A DNA stretch of 64,000 nucleotides from Turnera subulata (GCA_028386065.3 JAKUCV010001557.1:164196-228195), one strand, 5' to 3'; positions 10,674 through 23,415 are shown, counted from the first letter of the stretch. Notes: generated from the sequence alone by a model not told the origin. Translations and numbers: made by a program.

Positions 10674-13600
10674 TGTAACGGCCCGATTTTTTGTCAATTA
10701 ATTTTTACAGAATTTTCAAAGTTTTTGGTATTTAATTTCCACATTAACCCTTGTGGAATTTCCGGGATTCTTGGTCAAGAAAATTATTACTCTTTTAATT
10801 TATTTTCCTTGGAAATATTAGATTTTAAGTTGGAATTGTTTGTTGTTTGGGTTTCGTTGAAATAAAACGTGATTCGGTGGGAAAACAAAGTTTGTTGTAG
10901 TTTTTATTTATACTACGTCGTTTTTGGGGAAAAGTAAAGAAAAAAAAAACGTTGACCGGTTAGGCGAGTTGACCGCGCCTAAGCCAAAACGAAACGACGT
11001 CGTTTTGGCTTAGGTGGGTCAAAACCCTAACCTTTCCCTTTTCTTTTCTTTTCTCTCCTCTCTCTCCTTTCTTTTTCTTTTCTCTTTCGCCGCCCACGAG
11101 CTTCCTCCCGACTTCCTCTCTGCACGACTTCTCTCTCCCAATCGCTTACACCCGATTTCTCTTCCTCTCTTCTTTGTCTTCTTTTTCTTCCCTTACTTTT
11201 CTTCTCCTTCTCTGCCCAACTCTAACTCTTCTCCTCTCGCCCTTTTGCGGCCACCATCCGTTCTTCTTCTTTGTGGAGCCGCCGCCACCATAGAAGGACG
11301 GGGCTGCTGTTCGTGGCTTTAATTGGAGGCAGGGGCTTGCGAGGCCGACGCAGGACGGGTGCGACTGGACCCGAGTTTGGCCATGATGAGTAGTTGCCGT
11401 CGCCATCGTCTTCACTGCCGGGTAAGTACCGCGGCGCCTTCCTTTTCTTTTTCCGACCTGTGGTGTTATACTGATTCGTTCTGGGTTGTGTTTGTTGTTG
11501 GATGCGTTGATGAGCATCGGGTATTTGGTTGCTGCCAGATTTGGTTATGCGTGTTGCTGGGTTGTTGGGTTGTTGTGTAGTCGGTGCTGGGTTTGTGATG
11601 TCGGTGCTGTTGCTGTGGTTGCTGTGGCGGGCCTTTGTCAAGCAGCAGGGTTCTTGGCTTGGGTTTGGATTCTGGTGAATCCAATACAGGGTTGTCTGGA
11701 TTCCATTCTTCCGGTAAGTTGCTCCAGCGACCTGGATTCTTGGTTCTTGTGTTCGTTAATAGGTTGTATTGAGTTGAATGTCGATTTGTGTTCGTTTCTG
11801 GGTTTGGACAGATTACTGTGGTATTTTCCGGCGAGGTCTTGACCGGAATCCGACGAGACGTGTACTGTTCCGACGAGCTCAGGAATTTTGCGGCGAGGCT
11901 CGGGATTTCCCGGCAAGACATAACTTCTTTTCCGGCATTTAACGGTATTCCCTCGATGTGTAATTTGATGTTTTTTTTAAACTCATTCGTGGCATGTAAT
12001 AATTAATGTAATTATAATTGTGTATCGAAAATTGAAGTTATTTAGTGGAATACCGGGGTGCGGGGCTGTGAGTGTGTATAACCGGGAACTTACCGACACG
12101 GGTAGAACCATAGGCCGGGAACAGTTGGGCTCGGGTTGACCTTAGAAAGGTTTTAGGAAACCGGGCCCGGCCAAATATTTAACCTGTGAATAGTTTTTGG
12201 ATTTGAGTAACGGGCTTTGAGCCCAATTTTATACTTAGTGATGATGGACCTTAAAATATGGGCTTGAGGCCCGAGGACATAATTGATAACCTTTGGACTT
12301 GGGTAACGGGCTTTAAGCCCCACTTCATAATGGGCTTTAGGCCCGGGATTCGGTTTTGGACTTAGAAGGGTTTTAGGCCCAATGACTAATATGGATGTGG
12401 GCTTTAGGCCCAATGTTGTATTTTGGAGATTTGGGATAATACACTCTAGGCCCAATTGACTACAATCAGAGTTAAGTACGGAACTTGGGATTTGAGTTGT
12501 TGGGATTTAGACCCTGATCTTTAGTAACGGGCTTAGTGTCACGGGTTTGACTCGAGGTCATGTTATTAATATGCATTTACTCAATTGCCATGAATAAACT
12601 TCTTATATGAGGTGTGTATTCGTAGGACGTTTTGGACATAGGAATGTTAAGGTGGAATGAGCTTCGGCTTCCGAGACATTTAATATGGCCCAGGTGAGGA
12701 CTTATAAACCTTTGTATGCATTACTGCCTACAATGCTCGGTTAATTGTCTTGGAGCATAAAGTGGTGTTATTTGTTTGGTCTTTAATGCTGTATGCATGC
12801 TTGCCTGTTGTGCTGTTGTTGTTATTTGCAAAGTGAACTATGTTGATGTTACCTATGACATGGTGTGCCTGATTATGTGGCCTGTTTGTCTGATGTGATG
12901 TATTGTGCCTGTCTAGTATGACTTGTTTGGTTATGATAAACACATGAGATATAGATTTGTGGTTGTGTGGTGGACTATGGGCTGGGGCCCGGATCTGAGA
13001 TTAAGATATTAAATCCACACAACGATGTTTGACAATAACGTATGGTACAACTCTTAAAGAATAAATGAGAATAACGAATTATAATAAAGTCTATTGTGGG
13101 GCTGTTGACCGGTTGGTTCGAGCTTGAAGTAATACCCCTCGGGATGGCATGCGGGTTTGCATGTGGGCCTGCGATGGCCGGTTCTACCTCCCTCTTTCTA
13201 TCTCCCCCTTTCTACCTCCCTCTTTTTCTCTCTGTCTCTCTCTCTATGGATATGTTTGGGCTTCGTGCCTGTTTTATTTGGGCTTACGCCTGGTTGTCTC
13301 ATGAGACGGGACCGAGCTCGACGCACACAGTAGAGGGCCCTAATAAAATACTTAACCTTAATCACAAAGATAATAATATAAGTAATGACAAGTGATGGTA
13401 TGTAGTCTGATAATGTCTTGCTCTGTGTATTGAGGTTGTTGTTGTTTGATGCCGGTGTAATTGTAGTTGATTTGTATTGTATATTATTGGTTTATTTGTC
13501 CGCGGTGAGACAGTGGTTGGTCTCACCCCCTCACAGTTTTCCACAGGTTAGCTGATCGATGATCAGAAAAGCATATCAGCAGGTGGCGGTGCTTTCCTCT

Positions 13601-13877
13601 CCTCGGGTCGGATCCATAGAGTTCACTGCATACATGTTGTCATGTGTTTAGTCTTCCGCTGCGTACTCATTTGTTGTGTAATTTATTTGTATAATTGTTC
13701 ATTGATTATGTTGTTGATATTGTATCCCGGGAAGAAGGGCATTTTGGTCACTTCACATGCTATACATTCCTTAATGGGTAATTTGGGATACGGGTGTCCC
13801 GGGAATGATAAGGGCAATTTGGTCAATCTATAATTAATTTATAACTTATATTAATAAATTGGGACACGGGCGTTTCA
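10674..13877 (+). repeat. 3' LTR of the non-coding gypsy element, 3204 bp
   Basis: It is collinear with 6040-9247 and almost identical by eye, which suggests recent insertion. One short interval (about 11855-11900 versus 7220-7265, in the CCGGCGAG zone) carries a cluster of differences out of proportion to the rest. It is followed at once by the target duplication CGCCA. Confidence 0.93.
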
Positions 13878-13944
13878 CGCCATCCTCCATCGATCTGGTG
13901 CTACGCCTTAAAGGCTGTGTTTGCACCTGCATGCCATTGGGTGA

Positions 13945-14480
13945 GACCTGCGTCTGAGACCCATCTTGAAAGACCATAGTTCTTGTACAAGGCCTCCTTG
14001 GGCGCTTTAATGGTGGTGATGTACTTTGACTTGGTGGAGGGCGTGGTTGAACTGGACGAGCTAAGATAATTCAGAAGAAGTCAGTACAAGCATGTTTTAG
14101 GAATGTTAATTTCAAATGCGAATTTAAGAACTTGAGGCAAAACTTGAGGGCTTCACAGCAGGTAATGTAGTTTGCCTACTTTATGCCATAAGAGGCTCTC
14201 CACTGTCTAGGACTTGCTTCTGAGATCCATCTCCATAAACCATAGTTCTTGTGCAAGGCCTCCTTGGCCGCTGTATTGGTGGTGATGTACATTGCCTTGA
14301 AGGAGGATGGCGAGAATTACCTGAGGAATTGGCAGGAGGTGATGTTGTTTAACTTATTTCAATTATAGGTGGCTCTCCACTGTCTGGCAGTTGCTTCTGA
14401 GATCCATCGCCATACACCAAAGTTCTTGTACAAGGCCTCCTTGGCCGCTTGATTGATGGTGAGGTATGCTGCGCTCCTCC
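13945..14480 (-). repeat. Triplicated C-terminal exon module of mudrA
   Basis: Three copies centred near 14440, 14260 and 13995 encode, on the minus strand, the same module: PS/PP, a hydrophobic residue, K/Q, then RPRRPCTRT, L/M, V, Y/F, and a DGSQ-K/T-Q end. Spacing is unequal (about 177 and 266 bp), with intron-like sequence between copies, so whole exons rather than a simple coding tandem appear to have been duplicated. Confidence 0.82.
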
Positions 14481-17400
14481 ACCTATCATGAGCATAATGC
14501 AAGCCAAGAATTAACATACTTGAAGGGTATCTTAAAACCAAAGTAAACAAGAGATTTACCCCCGTTACCTGCTGCAGTCACATTTGAAGCACTCTGGGAC
14601 ACGCTAATCCTGTGATTCCTAGGACTACGCCTAACAGTTGGGCCACAATTAAGTGAGCCTACCACATATCAATGACAGTAAATGTGAACATGGTAATTCT
14701 GCATATTACATAGAAGGGGAAAGCAAAGTAGATTATTAAAACCTGCGGGTTGAACAATAGGTGATGCATTCTGGAACGCCGCAAATGACATAGGAGGTGA
14801 ACCAGTGTCATTCAGCAAGGTCCTTGTCTGCTTCCTTTTTGGAATTTGCCCCACCTCAAAGCCTGGTGTCACATTCTGGTTGTTGGAAGTTGCATTATTG
14901 CCTTGTTGTGCAACATTCTTGAATCAATATGTGACAGCAGCATCAAATGAGTAACCTTTTGAACATTCAGTACACATTACATAATCATAGTACAGAAGGA
15001 GCTCACCTTCTTACAACCTGACTTGGTATGCCCGCGTTCACGACAGATGGAGCAGTGCATAATAGCGCCCTTCCTGGTCATTTTTGTCCCTTTTCCTTGT
15101 TCCCAGAATTCTACTATGCGCTTGAAGCTTGGTCTTCCAGGCTTTCTGGCCGTAATTATGGGGGCTTGAAGTGGAGGTCTACCACTTTCTTCCCAGAATT
15201 TCTTTCCAGGTACAGCTTGGATTGCTGTCTCATACGTATGCTCATACATTGACCTCTTATACCATTTGGAAATGTATGCACCAAAGATAGCTTCTTTGCA
15301 CCAATGATGCACATTGCATGTGCGCATGGGATACCAGTGAGGTCCCAAGACCTACATATACAACTGTGTTCATCCATTTTGACTACATATGTATCTCCAA
15401 GTGCATCAGTTACTTCCCACCCTTTGTCAGCATTGAAAACTATCCTCATCTTCAATGCTTGGTATCTATTGTCCCCCAACTCCCGCCTTATGTTCAGCCC
15501 AAGGCCTTCTTTGAATGTCTCAACATGTCCTCTTCGTTCAGCATTCCTAACCATTACTTGTGTCCTGATTTCCTCCATCATGGATATTATGCTTTTGAAA
15601 TGCGCATCCATAATGAAACCATTGAAGGTTTCACACAAGTTGTTGTCTATGATATCGCTCTTCGCATGTGTTTGCTGGAATGCCCTGCACCAATTCCTGT
15701 TGTCCACCCTTAGAAAGTCCTCTTTTGCACTAGCTTTTAGTCGCCCAAGCTTCTCAAGCTCTGCTCTATAGTCATATTCATTACTAGCTTTGCATGTCAT
15801 CCAAAACTGTCTATGCAGATCTTCTCCATGATGCTTCCTTCTCCATTTTGCGAAAATATGTCGAGCACACCGCCTGTGCTCAGCATTAGGAGTTAAGTCC
15901 CTAATTGCAACACATAATCCCTGTAAATTAGCAACAAACATGAGTACAATAATGCAATGAGGTAATGACTCATACAATACTTCTTCAAATTAAATGAACT
16001 AGAACACATACCTTTTGTTGATCGGATACAAATGTAATGCCCGCTCCTCCTCCATGACTTAGCCCTAAATCTTCAATCAACCATGACAGAAACCAAGACC
16101 AGCTTTCCATGTTTTCCCTTATCACAACCGCCCAAACAATAGGAAACATCTGATTATTCGCGTCTCTGCCCACGGCTGCAAGTAATTGCCCTTCCAAAGG
16201 CCCTTTCAGGAAGCATCCATCCAAGCCTATGATAAGCCTACAACTTTTGAAGCCTTCCTTAAGAGCATGGAAACAAACATACATTTGCCTAAACACACCA
16301 TTAGAAGATTCCACCTGAATGGAGCTGCTAGGATTTGATTTTCTCAATGTCGCTGCATAATTCTCCAACATGGCAAATTCTTCCTGGTGGTTTCCTTCAA
16401 ACACCCTCATAATTTCTGCCCTAGCCCAAGAAGACTGATTTTTTGTCACATTCACGTCAAAATCCTTAAATCCTCCTTCACGAATGTCAGTTGGCCTCAA
16501 ACTCTGGGCGCTCCTTTCTCTGGTCTTCACTAGATGCTGAGCCAAATACTTGTATGTTATGAGGCTGTTGGAAAATGCTACCTCACAGCTGTGAACAGGG
16601 TGGTAGGTTTTCACACACCATGTGCCTGTACAGTCGTATGGTGAAGCCCAAAGGTGCCACTCACATGATGGATCTTTGCACACACCCTAGAGGCGGATCT
16701 TGTCTTTGTGAGGAAATTTTATGTCTCTGTGTTCACTGATTGCAATCTCTCCTGCCGCCTTCTTTATTTGCTTTTCACTCTCAAAAACCATTCCAGTTAT
16801 AATAACCAATGGTGCATTCACTGGGTCATACCTTGGCAAACCACTCAATCTCCTACTCGCTTCATGATCATGACACCGCCCCTCATCATGACCAGCATTC
16901 TCGTGAGCATTCTCTACTCCAGCATTCTCTTGAGCATTCTCCACACTAGAAGAAACATTATCTTCTGAGCCATCTTCATCATCATCAGAATCAGTTTCTT
17001 CAATGCTAATGTCATCGTCAGAGTTGAAGTATACCTCCTTACCAGATTCCACATGTAGGTCATTACCAATTATACCCTCTTCCTTATCTTCAATATCTAC
17101 CACATGCTCACCATTACTCTCTGCACTGGTCCCCACTCCTGTTGTCCCTTGTGAGCCCACATGAGGCCCCATTTCTGCAGCCCAAAGTGAGCCCGCATCA
17201 GGCCCCACATGAGCCCCATTAGAGTCATTGGGACCCATAGCCCCTTTACCCATTTTCTCTTTTCTATGCTTTTCCTTCACCTCCTTAGTAACTCTCCTAC
17301 TTAGTTGTAACTCGAAATCATCATTGTCACTAAGGTAGGGAACCCCCATAAAATAATTCTGCCTCACGCCTTCATCATCAACATAATTCCCCTCCTCAAC

Positions 17401-18053
17401 CTCAATTTGAGGCTCATTACGCATCTGCTCACCCCCAAGAACATTAACAGCATTTGCATGCACATCAGCAGGATCGCCATCTCCACCCTTTCCTTCAACA
17501 TTAACATCATTCAAAGCACTGGAAGATTGTGCCTTGTTGTTGCCCCCAGTCAGATCAATGACACCACTACCTCCGCCTGGAGCAAGGTTAAGAGCACCTC
17601 CTAATTTTGGTGGGTTGTCATCCAATTTAGTCACATCTCCGCCTTCTGAAAGCTTCTCCCCTTTAGAAAGCTTTTCGCAACAAGTTCAGGCCTCTCTGTT
17701 GATAGCAAAGGGTGGTCATGCTCAGAGTGCTCAACATAAATCTCAACCTCAGCAACACAATAACACATGTCCAGAAAAGCCCCAAACTTCACAACTGTAT
17801 CTTCCAACAACTCTGGGACAATCATGCACCACCTATCAGGCTTCACTGATCTATACCATATCTTCGATGAATTTGTATACCCAATCACCTCACATATATT
17901 AATTAGAGTACGATAACATACACGGTCTACCTAGAAGACATCCTCGTGGACTTGCCCCCTTTCATACCTCTACTCTCCAGAAGGGCCCGATTCGAAAATC
18001 AACTCCCCGCCAATATAGTACTTCAACACATAGTAATCGGAATTCTCTGCCAT

Positions 18054-19206
18054 ATTGCCTCCCTGCCAGGAGACAATGACCATGGAAAGAAACTAACTTT
18101 ATAAAAATGAATGGAATATTGTGAATATATTAAAAATATACAACCTTTACATTTATACATTTAAATATCTACACTCTGTCCAAGCAATTAAAAACTATGC
18201 ATTTCTGTAAAAAAAAAAAATTGCTCACACATAAAGGCCAGCAACAACCTACCTCAGATTCTTCACTATTCTTCGCTATCTGTCACTGTATCCAAGCTGG
18301 ACCACCTATCCACATTAAAGACAAGGTTACGGTCAATCGTTTGAACCCCACGCCTTTAAAAAAGGCAGATAGTCAGAACTATAATAAAACCTACCTGGCA
18401 GATGCAACCACCACACCACAATTAGACAACTATAGCCAGGCTCAATGTGAGAGGGTAGAAGCTTTTATGAAGGAAGCCCAGCAAAAACAACCCACCGTCC
18501 GTCGACGAAGAGCTGGAGACAACAAAGGAGATTCAGGCTACATTTCCCACCGCACACCAGGAAATCGAGATGGCAAACAGTGAACTCTTCTCGGTGCCCC
18601 ACCCCCAATTCGTCGCGGCAGTGAACAATTCGGAGATTTGAGTTTTAGGGTTCGCACCAACGGGTAAGAGGATGAACGAATTATAGTTTCTCTTCCCTAA
18701 TTCCACATTACAGTTCACACCTGGAGGAATTGAGGTTTAGGGTCAGCGGGAACGAGTACAAGGATGAACGAATTAGGGTTTTCCTTCCCTAATTCGTCGC
18801 GACAATGAATGCCTGGGTTTTCCTAGGGTTAGAGGATTTGGGGTTAAAATGTCGGTGGGGTGCGGTGTTGTGTTTGTCCAATTTCCACGATTTTTATTGT
18901 GTCGGTGGCTTTGGGGGTGTTTGGTTGCCCACTGTACCTGGGGTTAGTGGCCGATCCATTTCGTAAGGATCCGGGTCATGTTTAGCGAGGATCCGGGTTT
19001 AATGTGCTGGTCAAGGGCAAGTGGGACCCAGGCATTCCCGACATCCAATTAATCTTTGACACGCGAAAAATCGGGCCCCATCCAAGCCGACGTGACAAAC
19101 ATTATGCAAATTCAAATTCAACAGTGACCAAAATCCAGCAATTTCCCGGGAAGTGACCAAAATCAAATTGAGAAGCGAGTTAAGTGACCAAAGAAGCATT
19201 TAGGCC
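18054..19206 (-). repeat. Right arm of the MULE with terminal inverted repeat
   Basis: The outer 250 bp or so (about 18950-19206) pair with the left terminus. The inner part is the presumed mudrA promoter and leader. It holds a poly-A run (18208-18221) and two imperfect copies of a block with GAGGTTTAGGGT/GAGTTTTAGGGT and GGATGAACGAATTA (about 18630-18690 and 18730-18790). No gene is seen. Confidence 0.8.
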
Positions 19207-19215
19207 GTTTTCTCC

Positions 19216-19522
19216 AGTTAATAATTGATAAGATGTCATATCAAACCTTATTAATCTAACGATGCACAATAGCACGGACAATAAAAAAATTACTTCTAAA
19301 GTTAGAATTCCTTTCTTCATTATCCTACCAACTTTTAAACTTAGAATAATACTAGCTAACTCATCTCTCTCACCCTCGTCTATTATGCATTTGTCTTCTT
19401 ATTCTTTTATTAAAAATTGTTCTTAGTCTATGTATAAATAGAAAGAATAAAGCAAAACACATTGCAATTCTAATATAAATGAGTTTTTGAACACATTGCA
19501 ATTAATCGATATATATTCAATT
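19216..19522. other. Original DNA upstream of ureD, beyond the MULE
   Basis: This AT-rich stretch without an ORF follows the second copy of the MULE target duplication, so before that insertion it adjoined position 4099. It is the likely place of the native ureD promoter. I see no strong minus-strand TATA box; a plus-strand TGTATAAATAGA lies at 19430-19441. Confidence 0.5.
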
Positions 19523-20031
19523 CGTTATAAAATTAGGAGATGAAATTCACTTATTGATTGAATAATACAAACTTGATCAAGATAATAATACAACCTTAAT
19601 AGAAGTAATACACTTTTAATAGTAATAATACAACTTTGATAATAATATAAACAAGGTGAATAATAAACTTAGATGGAGGGAGATGGAGAAGAGAGGTATA
19701 TGAAAATGAAAAGAGAGTGAAGTTTATAGTGGGATGTAAGTGTATAAATCTGAAGGAATGAAGAGGTATTTATAGGTGAAAATGGGAGAATAAAAACAAA
19801 TAAGAATGATTAATTTAATAAGATAAAATAAAAAAGGTATTAGGTAAAGGAAGATGGTAATAAGATTAGGACAAATGGAATTGTGGAGGGTAAATGGCCA
19901 AAGGGATGAATCCAATTGGAAGTTAGGTGTTGGGGTAAAATATTTACCAGGTGGATAAATTCGGGTATGATAAAAATAAATTTTACTAGATGGTAACAAT
20001 GGCATTCACCATAATTTATTTATTTATGACA
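19523..20031 (-). repeat. 3' LTR of copia A
   Basis: On the minus strand it starts TGTCATAAATAAATAAATT directly after the polypurine tract AAGGAGGAG (20032-20040). A TATAAATA box lies at 19767-19774. The end near 19523 is inferred from a TTTTATAAC-type copia LTR terminus and is uncertain. The element's final untranslated region (20041-20160) includes the phrase CCCACTGGGTTTTTTCTTAG, common just before the 3' LTR of several plant copia lineages. Confidence 0.7.
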
Positions 20032-20160
20032 CTCCTCCTTGAATGTCATTACACCTTAGATACAATATGCTTTGGAAGAATTGCCTCATTAAAAACCTTA
20101 CTAAGAAAAAACCCAGTGGGATAAAAACTTGGTGAAGAAAAAAAGAGTACAGTGCGTATT

Positions 20161-23000
20161 CTACTCCCCCTCATTTTGGTATCTCTTGGTATCTCTAACC
20201 CTCCATGAACCAATCTTCCTTATCAACTTTTCAAAAGTTGTAGTAGGAACTAATTTTGTAAATACATCTGCCAGATTGTTACTTGAACGAATCTTTGATG
20301 TATCCTCTCTCCAATTGGGCAATGCAGTTAGCATTATCCTTATATATCGTCGTTGGAACATCTTCCTCGTTGTCTAATTCACATGAATCTTGAATATGCA
20401 ACACCATCGATCTTAGCCAACCACATTCTCGACTGACTTCATGTGTGGCTACAACTTCTGCATTATTTGAAGAGATAGCAACAAAACTTTGTTTTTATGG
20501 TCGCCATGATACTTCATGTATCTACATGTGCTTTATGTGGATCAAATAAAAGACTTGCATATGCAAAACCAACTATATGTACTTTGGCTTCACAAGGTTA
20601 AAATAATTTCATATACCAAGATAATAGAATATGTATTTATATATTATATTCCAATATAAATATGTTAGAGCAAAATTATATCTTGCAAATAAATTTATAG
20701 CAAAAGCTTCATGCTTTAAGTTACTAGCAAGATAAATTGCACTGCGATGTGGTACTTCAGGACCAATCTAATCTTTTCAAATTTTTTCATCTCAAACTTT
20801 TTCCTTAAATATAGCAGGGATATGGAAACTTCTTCAGGAGTTCTAATAGTATTTAGATCACAAATAAAAATAATAAAAAATTCACATATAGATGAGAAAA
20901 CTACAGCAGTATCTAAATTATCAACATAAATAGCAATAATAATAAATTCACGCATGTACCTCTTAAATTAAACACACAAAGCATTTGATATATGCAAGAA
21001 TGATTATACTACATATACCCAAATTGATTTAAACTATGTATAGATCTATTTAGTTTAATTGAGTATATATCCCGGGAATTTGTTACTTCAGACAACTTGA
21101 TTCCTTCAAGGATTCTCATGTATATGTCATGACTTATGGATCCATAAAAATAGGCTGTAATAGCATCCATTAGATGCACCTCTAGTTTTTCATATATTTC
21201 CAGACTTATCAAATACTAAAAAAAATACGTGCTTCCACCACAGTGGAGTATATCTCCACATAATCAATATCAGGTCGTTGGGTAAAACATTAGGCGATAA
21301 GTCGTGCTTTATATTTCACTATTTCATTTTGTTCACTTCTTTTCTGTACAAATACCCATTTATAATCGATCGGTTTTACACCATCAGGTGTTGGGACTAT
21401 AGGCCCAAAAACTTCTCGCTTCATGATCGAGTTTAACTCAGCCTTAATTGCATCTCTCCATTTTGGCCAATCATTTCTATGCCAGCATTCATCAATTGAT
21501 TTGGGCTCATGATCCTCATTTCCTTTCAAAATATTTAGCGCTATATTATATGCAAAATTTCCATCGACGGTTATTTCACGTTTGCTCCATCTTGTTCCTG
21601 GAACAGTATAATTGATCGATATTTTATCATTTCCATTTATTTTCAGGTACCTGAGTAACTTCTGGAATTTTATCAATTGCGTTAGGAACCTCTTCTAGAG
21701 GATTTTCTTCTTTCTAAGGATTTTCAATTTAAACCTCTACTTGAGGTCTTATTTTCTCGTTGGGGCCATCTTTTATCTTTGCTCTTTTTCTCTATCGAGA
21801 ATTTTTATCTTTGGAACCGAGTGGTATTCCATGCTTCTGGCGTACTCTAGATTCATTTGCCTTCTTTGATTGTTCTTCAGGAACATCAATTCGAACAGGA
21901 GCATTTGCAATTGGTAAATAAGATTTGGTCACTCTATTTAAATCAATAAATGCGTCTGGCCACTGATTTAATAAATTTTTTTACAAATGAATTATCTTTT
22001 GAACTTCAGGTTCACACTAGTTTGTTCTAGGATCAAAACTAAATATTGATATAGCAATTCAATAATCTCTTGATTCAGCTACTTATTTTCTCCCCCTTAA
22101 TGTTGGATATACACTTTCATCAAATTGACAACAAGCAAATATTAGTGTAAATGAATCTCTAGTTGATGGCTTTAATTATTTTATAACTGATGGAGATTCA
22201 TACCTAACTTTTAGTCCTAATCTTCTTTGAGCATCCACTTTAGTTCCCTATAGTAGAACAATTGGTGCATAACCAAAGGTGGGAGATATTAGGTTCGTGA
22301 CCATGAACCAATTGAATGGGGAGATTTTATGATAACTTGTTGGCCTGATGCGCACAAGTGGTGCTGCATGTAAAATAGCATATTCTCAAGCAGTAATTTC
22401 TCATTACAAATGGTTTTGTAAACAATTAAAAATATTCAATAAACGATTCAACGAAATTGTTTTAGGTATGAACATAAGCTACAGGATGTTCACCATTATT
22501 TCCAATGATATATATTAACCATTGAAGGAATACACTAGTATTATCAAGACATATAGTCTAATAAAATAATTAGGAATGTGTACCCGCTATTGGCTTAATT
22601 ATTAAAATAAGCGTGTAAAATGCCAAATTGCGTCTAATAAGCACACAATAGACTATCTAGTCGATGCATCAATTAAAACTATAAAATTACCTAAATGGTC
22701 AACATGGCGGGTTTTTTTGTCCATGTACATGTGTTTGAATTATTTTCAAACTTACAGGTGATTCTAGGCTAACCTCATCAATAAGAAGGCCAGATATTTA
22801 ATTTTCCTCCGCAGCAAGGAAGCACATGGAAATTTATTGATTGTAAAAACTTCTGGTTTTTCAATGAATGACCAAATAAATTTTCAATAACTCTACGCAT
22901 AATTATTGATCCGGGATGACCCAATCGGTCAGGCTGTGCAAACTATGTATTTTAATAATTTAAGAAAAATTATTTGCCAGCTTCAGGCTGCTATGTGCCA
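20161..23000 (-). pseudogene. Copia A pol remnants (integrase, RT, RNase H)
   Basis: Recognisable pieces on the minus strand are the start of reverse transcriptase (21290-21676: WRDAIKAELNSI, VKPIDYKWVF, KYKARLIA), the VHLMDAITAYFYGS block (21009-21212), a damaged YVDNLDTA motif (about 20900-20940, normally YVDDLN-like), and the RNase H terminus ADVFTKLVPTTTFEKL (20161-20361). Upstream (21700-23000) only integrase-like fragments separated by stops remain. The sequence is AT-rich and riddled with frameshifts; no functional protein can come from it. Confidence 0.75.
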
Positions 23001-23267
23001 GCTTCAAGCTGGATATGATAATTTTCACCGACTTAGATATTTGTATAGTACAATCTAAAGGACAGTGCATGTAATCTTTTCACAAATTGTTTGTTACCTG
23101 TAGCAGTAGCCTATATAATATAGAGATATTCAAACATCTCTTTCACTTATTGTCTCAACGTAATATCCGTTTGAATATTAATGAATTCCTTTGAGACTTG
23201 AATAAAATATCCTTTATTATTGTAAGTAAGAAAAAAAAATTCTCATGAGGAGTATAATAAAATTCAT

Positions 23268-23415
23268 GCTCTTCCAGAGCATAAACATTCGCTCTTCCGG
23301 AGCATAATTTCGCTCTTCCGGAGCATATTAATCTATAGTAAAACTTTTGCTCTTCCGGAGCATAAATATAGGCACTTCTAGAGCATAGTAAAACTTTTGC
23401 TCTTCCAGAGCATAT
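23268..23415. repeat. GCTCTTCCGGAGCAT short repeats in copia A
   Basis: Six copies of a 15-bp word (GCTCTTCC, A or G, GAGCAT, one more diverged) lie at irregular spacing between copia A gag and pol. The word is nearly self-complementary around TTCCGGAA. In one minus frame it encodes a repeated APEE-like phrase, so it may be the remnant of a low-complexity linker after the gag zinc knuckle. Confidence 0.75.

Larger units (their letters stand above)
6040..13877 (+). mobile_element. Non-coding Ty3-gypsy-type LTR element (LARD-like), young, with TSD
   Basis: Two LTRs (6040-9247 and 10674-13877) that begin TGTAACG and end CGTTTCA enclose only 1426 bp. The 5-bp duplication CGCCA (6035-6039 and 13878-13882) is perfect, and removing one copy rejoins the mudrA sequence. 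The internal part has a primer binding site at 9250-9261 and a polypurine tract beside the right LTR. That tract is preceded by the AATTTCGAGGACGAAATTTT signature seen at the 3' end of many plant Ty3-gypsy pol regions. No gag or pol is present, so mobility would depend on an autonomous relative (tentatively Tekay/Del or Retand type). Confidence 0.93.
5819..18053 (-). pseudogene. mudrA-type MULE transposase, decayed and interrupted
   Basis: The gene starts at the ATG at 18053 (MAENSDYYVLKYYIGG, a typical MURA N-terminus) and ends at 5819 with AKRKR-stop. Visible domains: an N-terminal MuDR region, an acidic linker (about 16950-17350), the MULE catalytic domain with DGCFLKG (about 16200-16230), SDQQKG across an intron at 15921-16011, HRRCARH and ETFNGF; then a SWIM zinc finger (CICRSW...CAHAMC, about 15305-15365), a CCHC knuckle (CSICRERGHTKSGC, about 15010-15060) and Pro/Arg-rich tail exons (13900-14480). 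Damage: in-frame stops at 17970-17972, 17931-17933 and 16687-16689, a one-base frameshift near 17655, and a 7.8-kb retroelement in the C-terminal coding region. The phase of the final exon (5819-5943) relative to the previous one does not close cleanly. A functional product is very unlikely. Confidence 0.88.
4109..19206. mobile_element. Mutator-like element (MULE), about 7.3 kb without its nested insertion
   Basis: Both ends are defined by terminal inverted repeats starting GGCTAAAATGG (left) and GGCCTAAATGC (right, reversed), flanked by the perfect 9-bp duplication GTTTTCTCC (4100-4108 and 19207-19215); nine bases is the usual Mutator duplication. It carries two convergent genes: a plus-strand GRF-zinc-finger gene near the left end and a minus-strand mudrA reading inward from the right end. 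A gypsy-type element occupies 6040-13877 inside it. Both genes are broken, so the copy is probably not autonomous now. Confidence 0.93.

Noticed and set aside
15028..15771. Plus-strand ORFs opposite mudrA
   Set aside because: They are antisense shadows of the transposase exons; the minus frame carries the SWIM and catalytic motifs.
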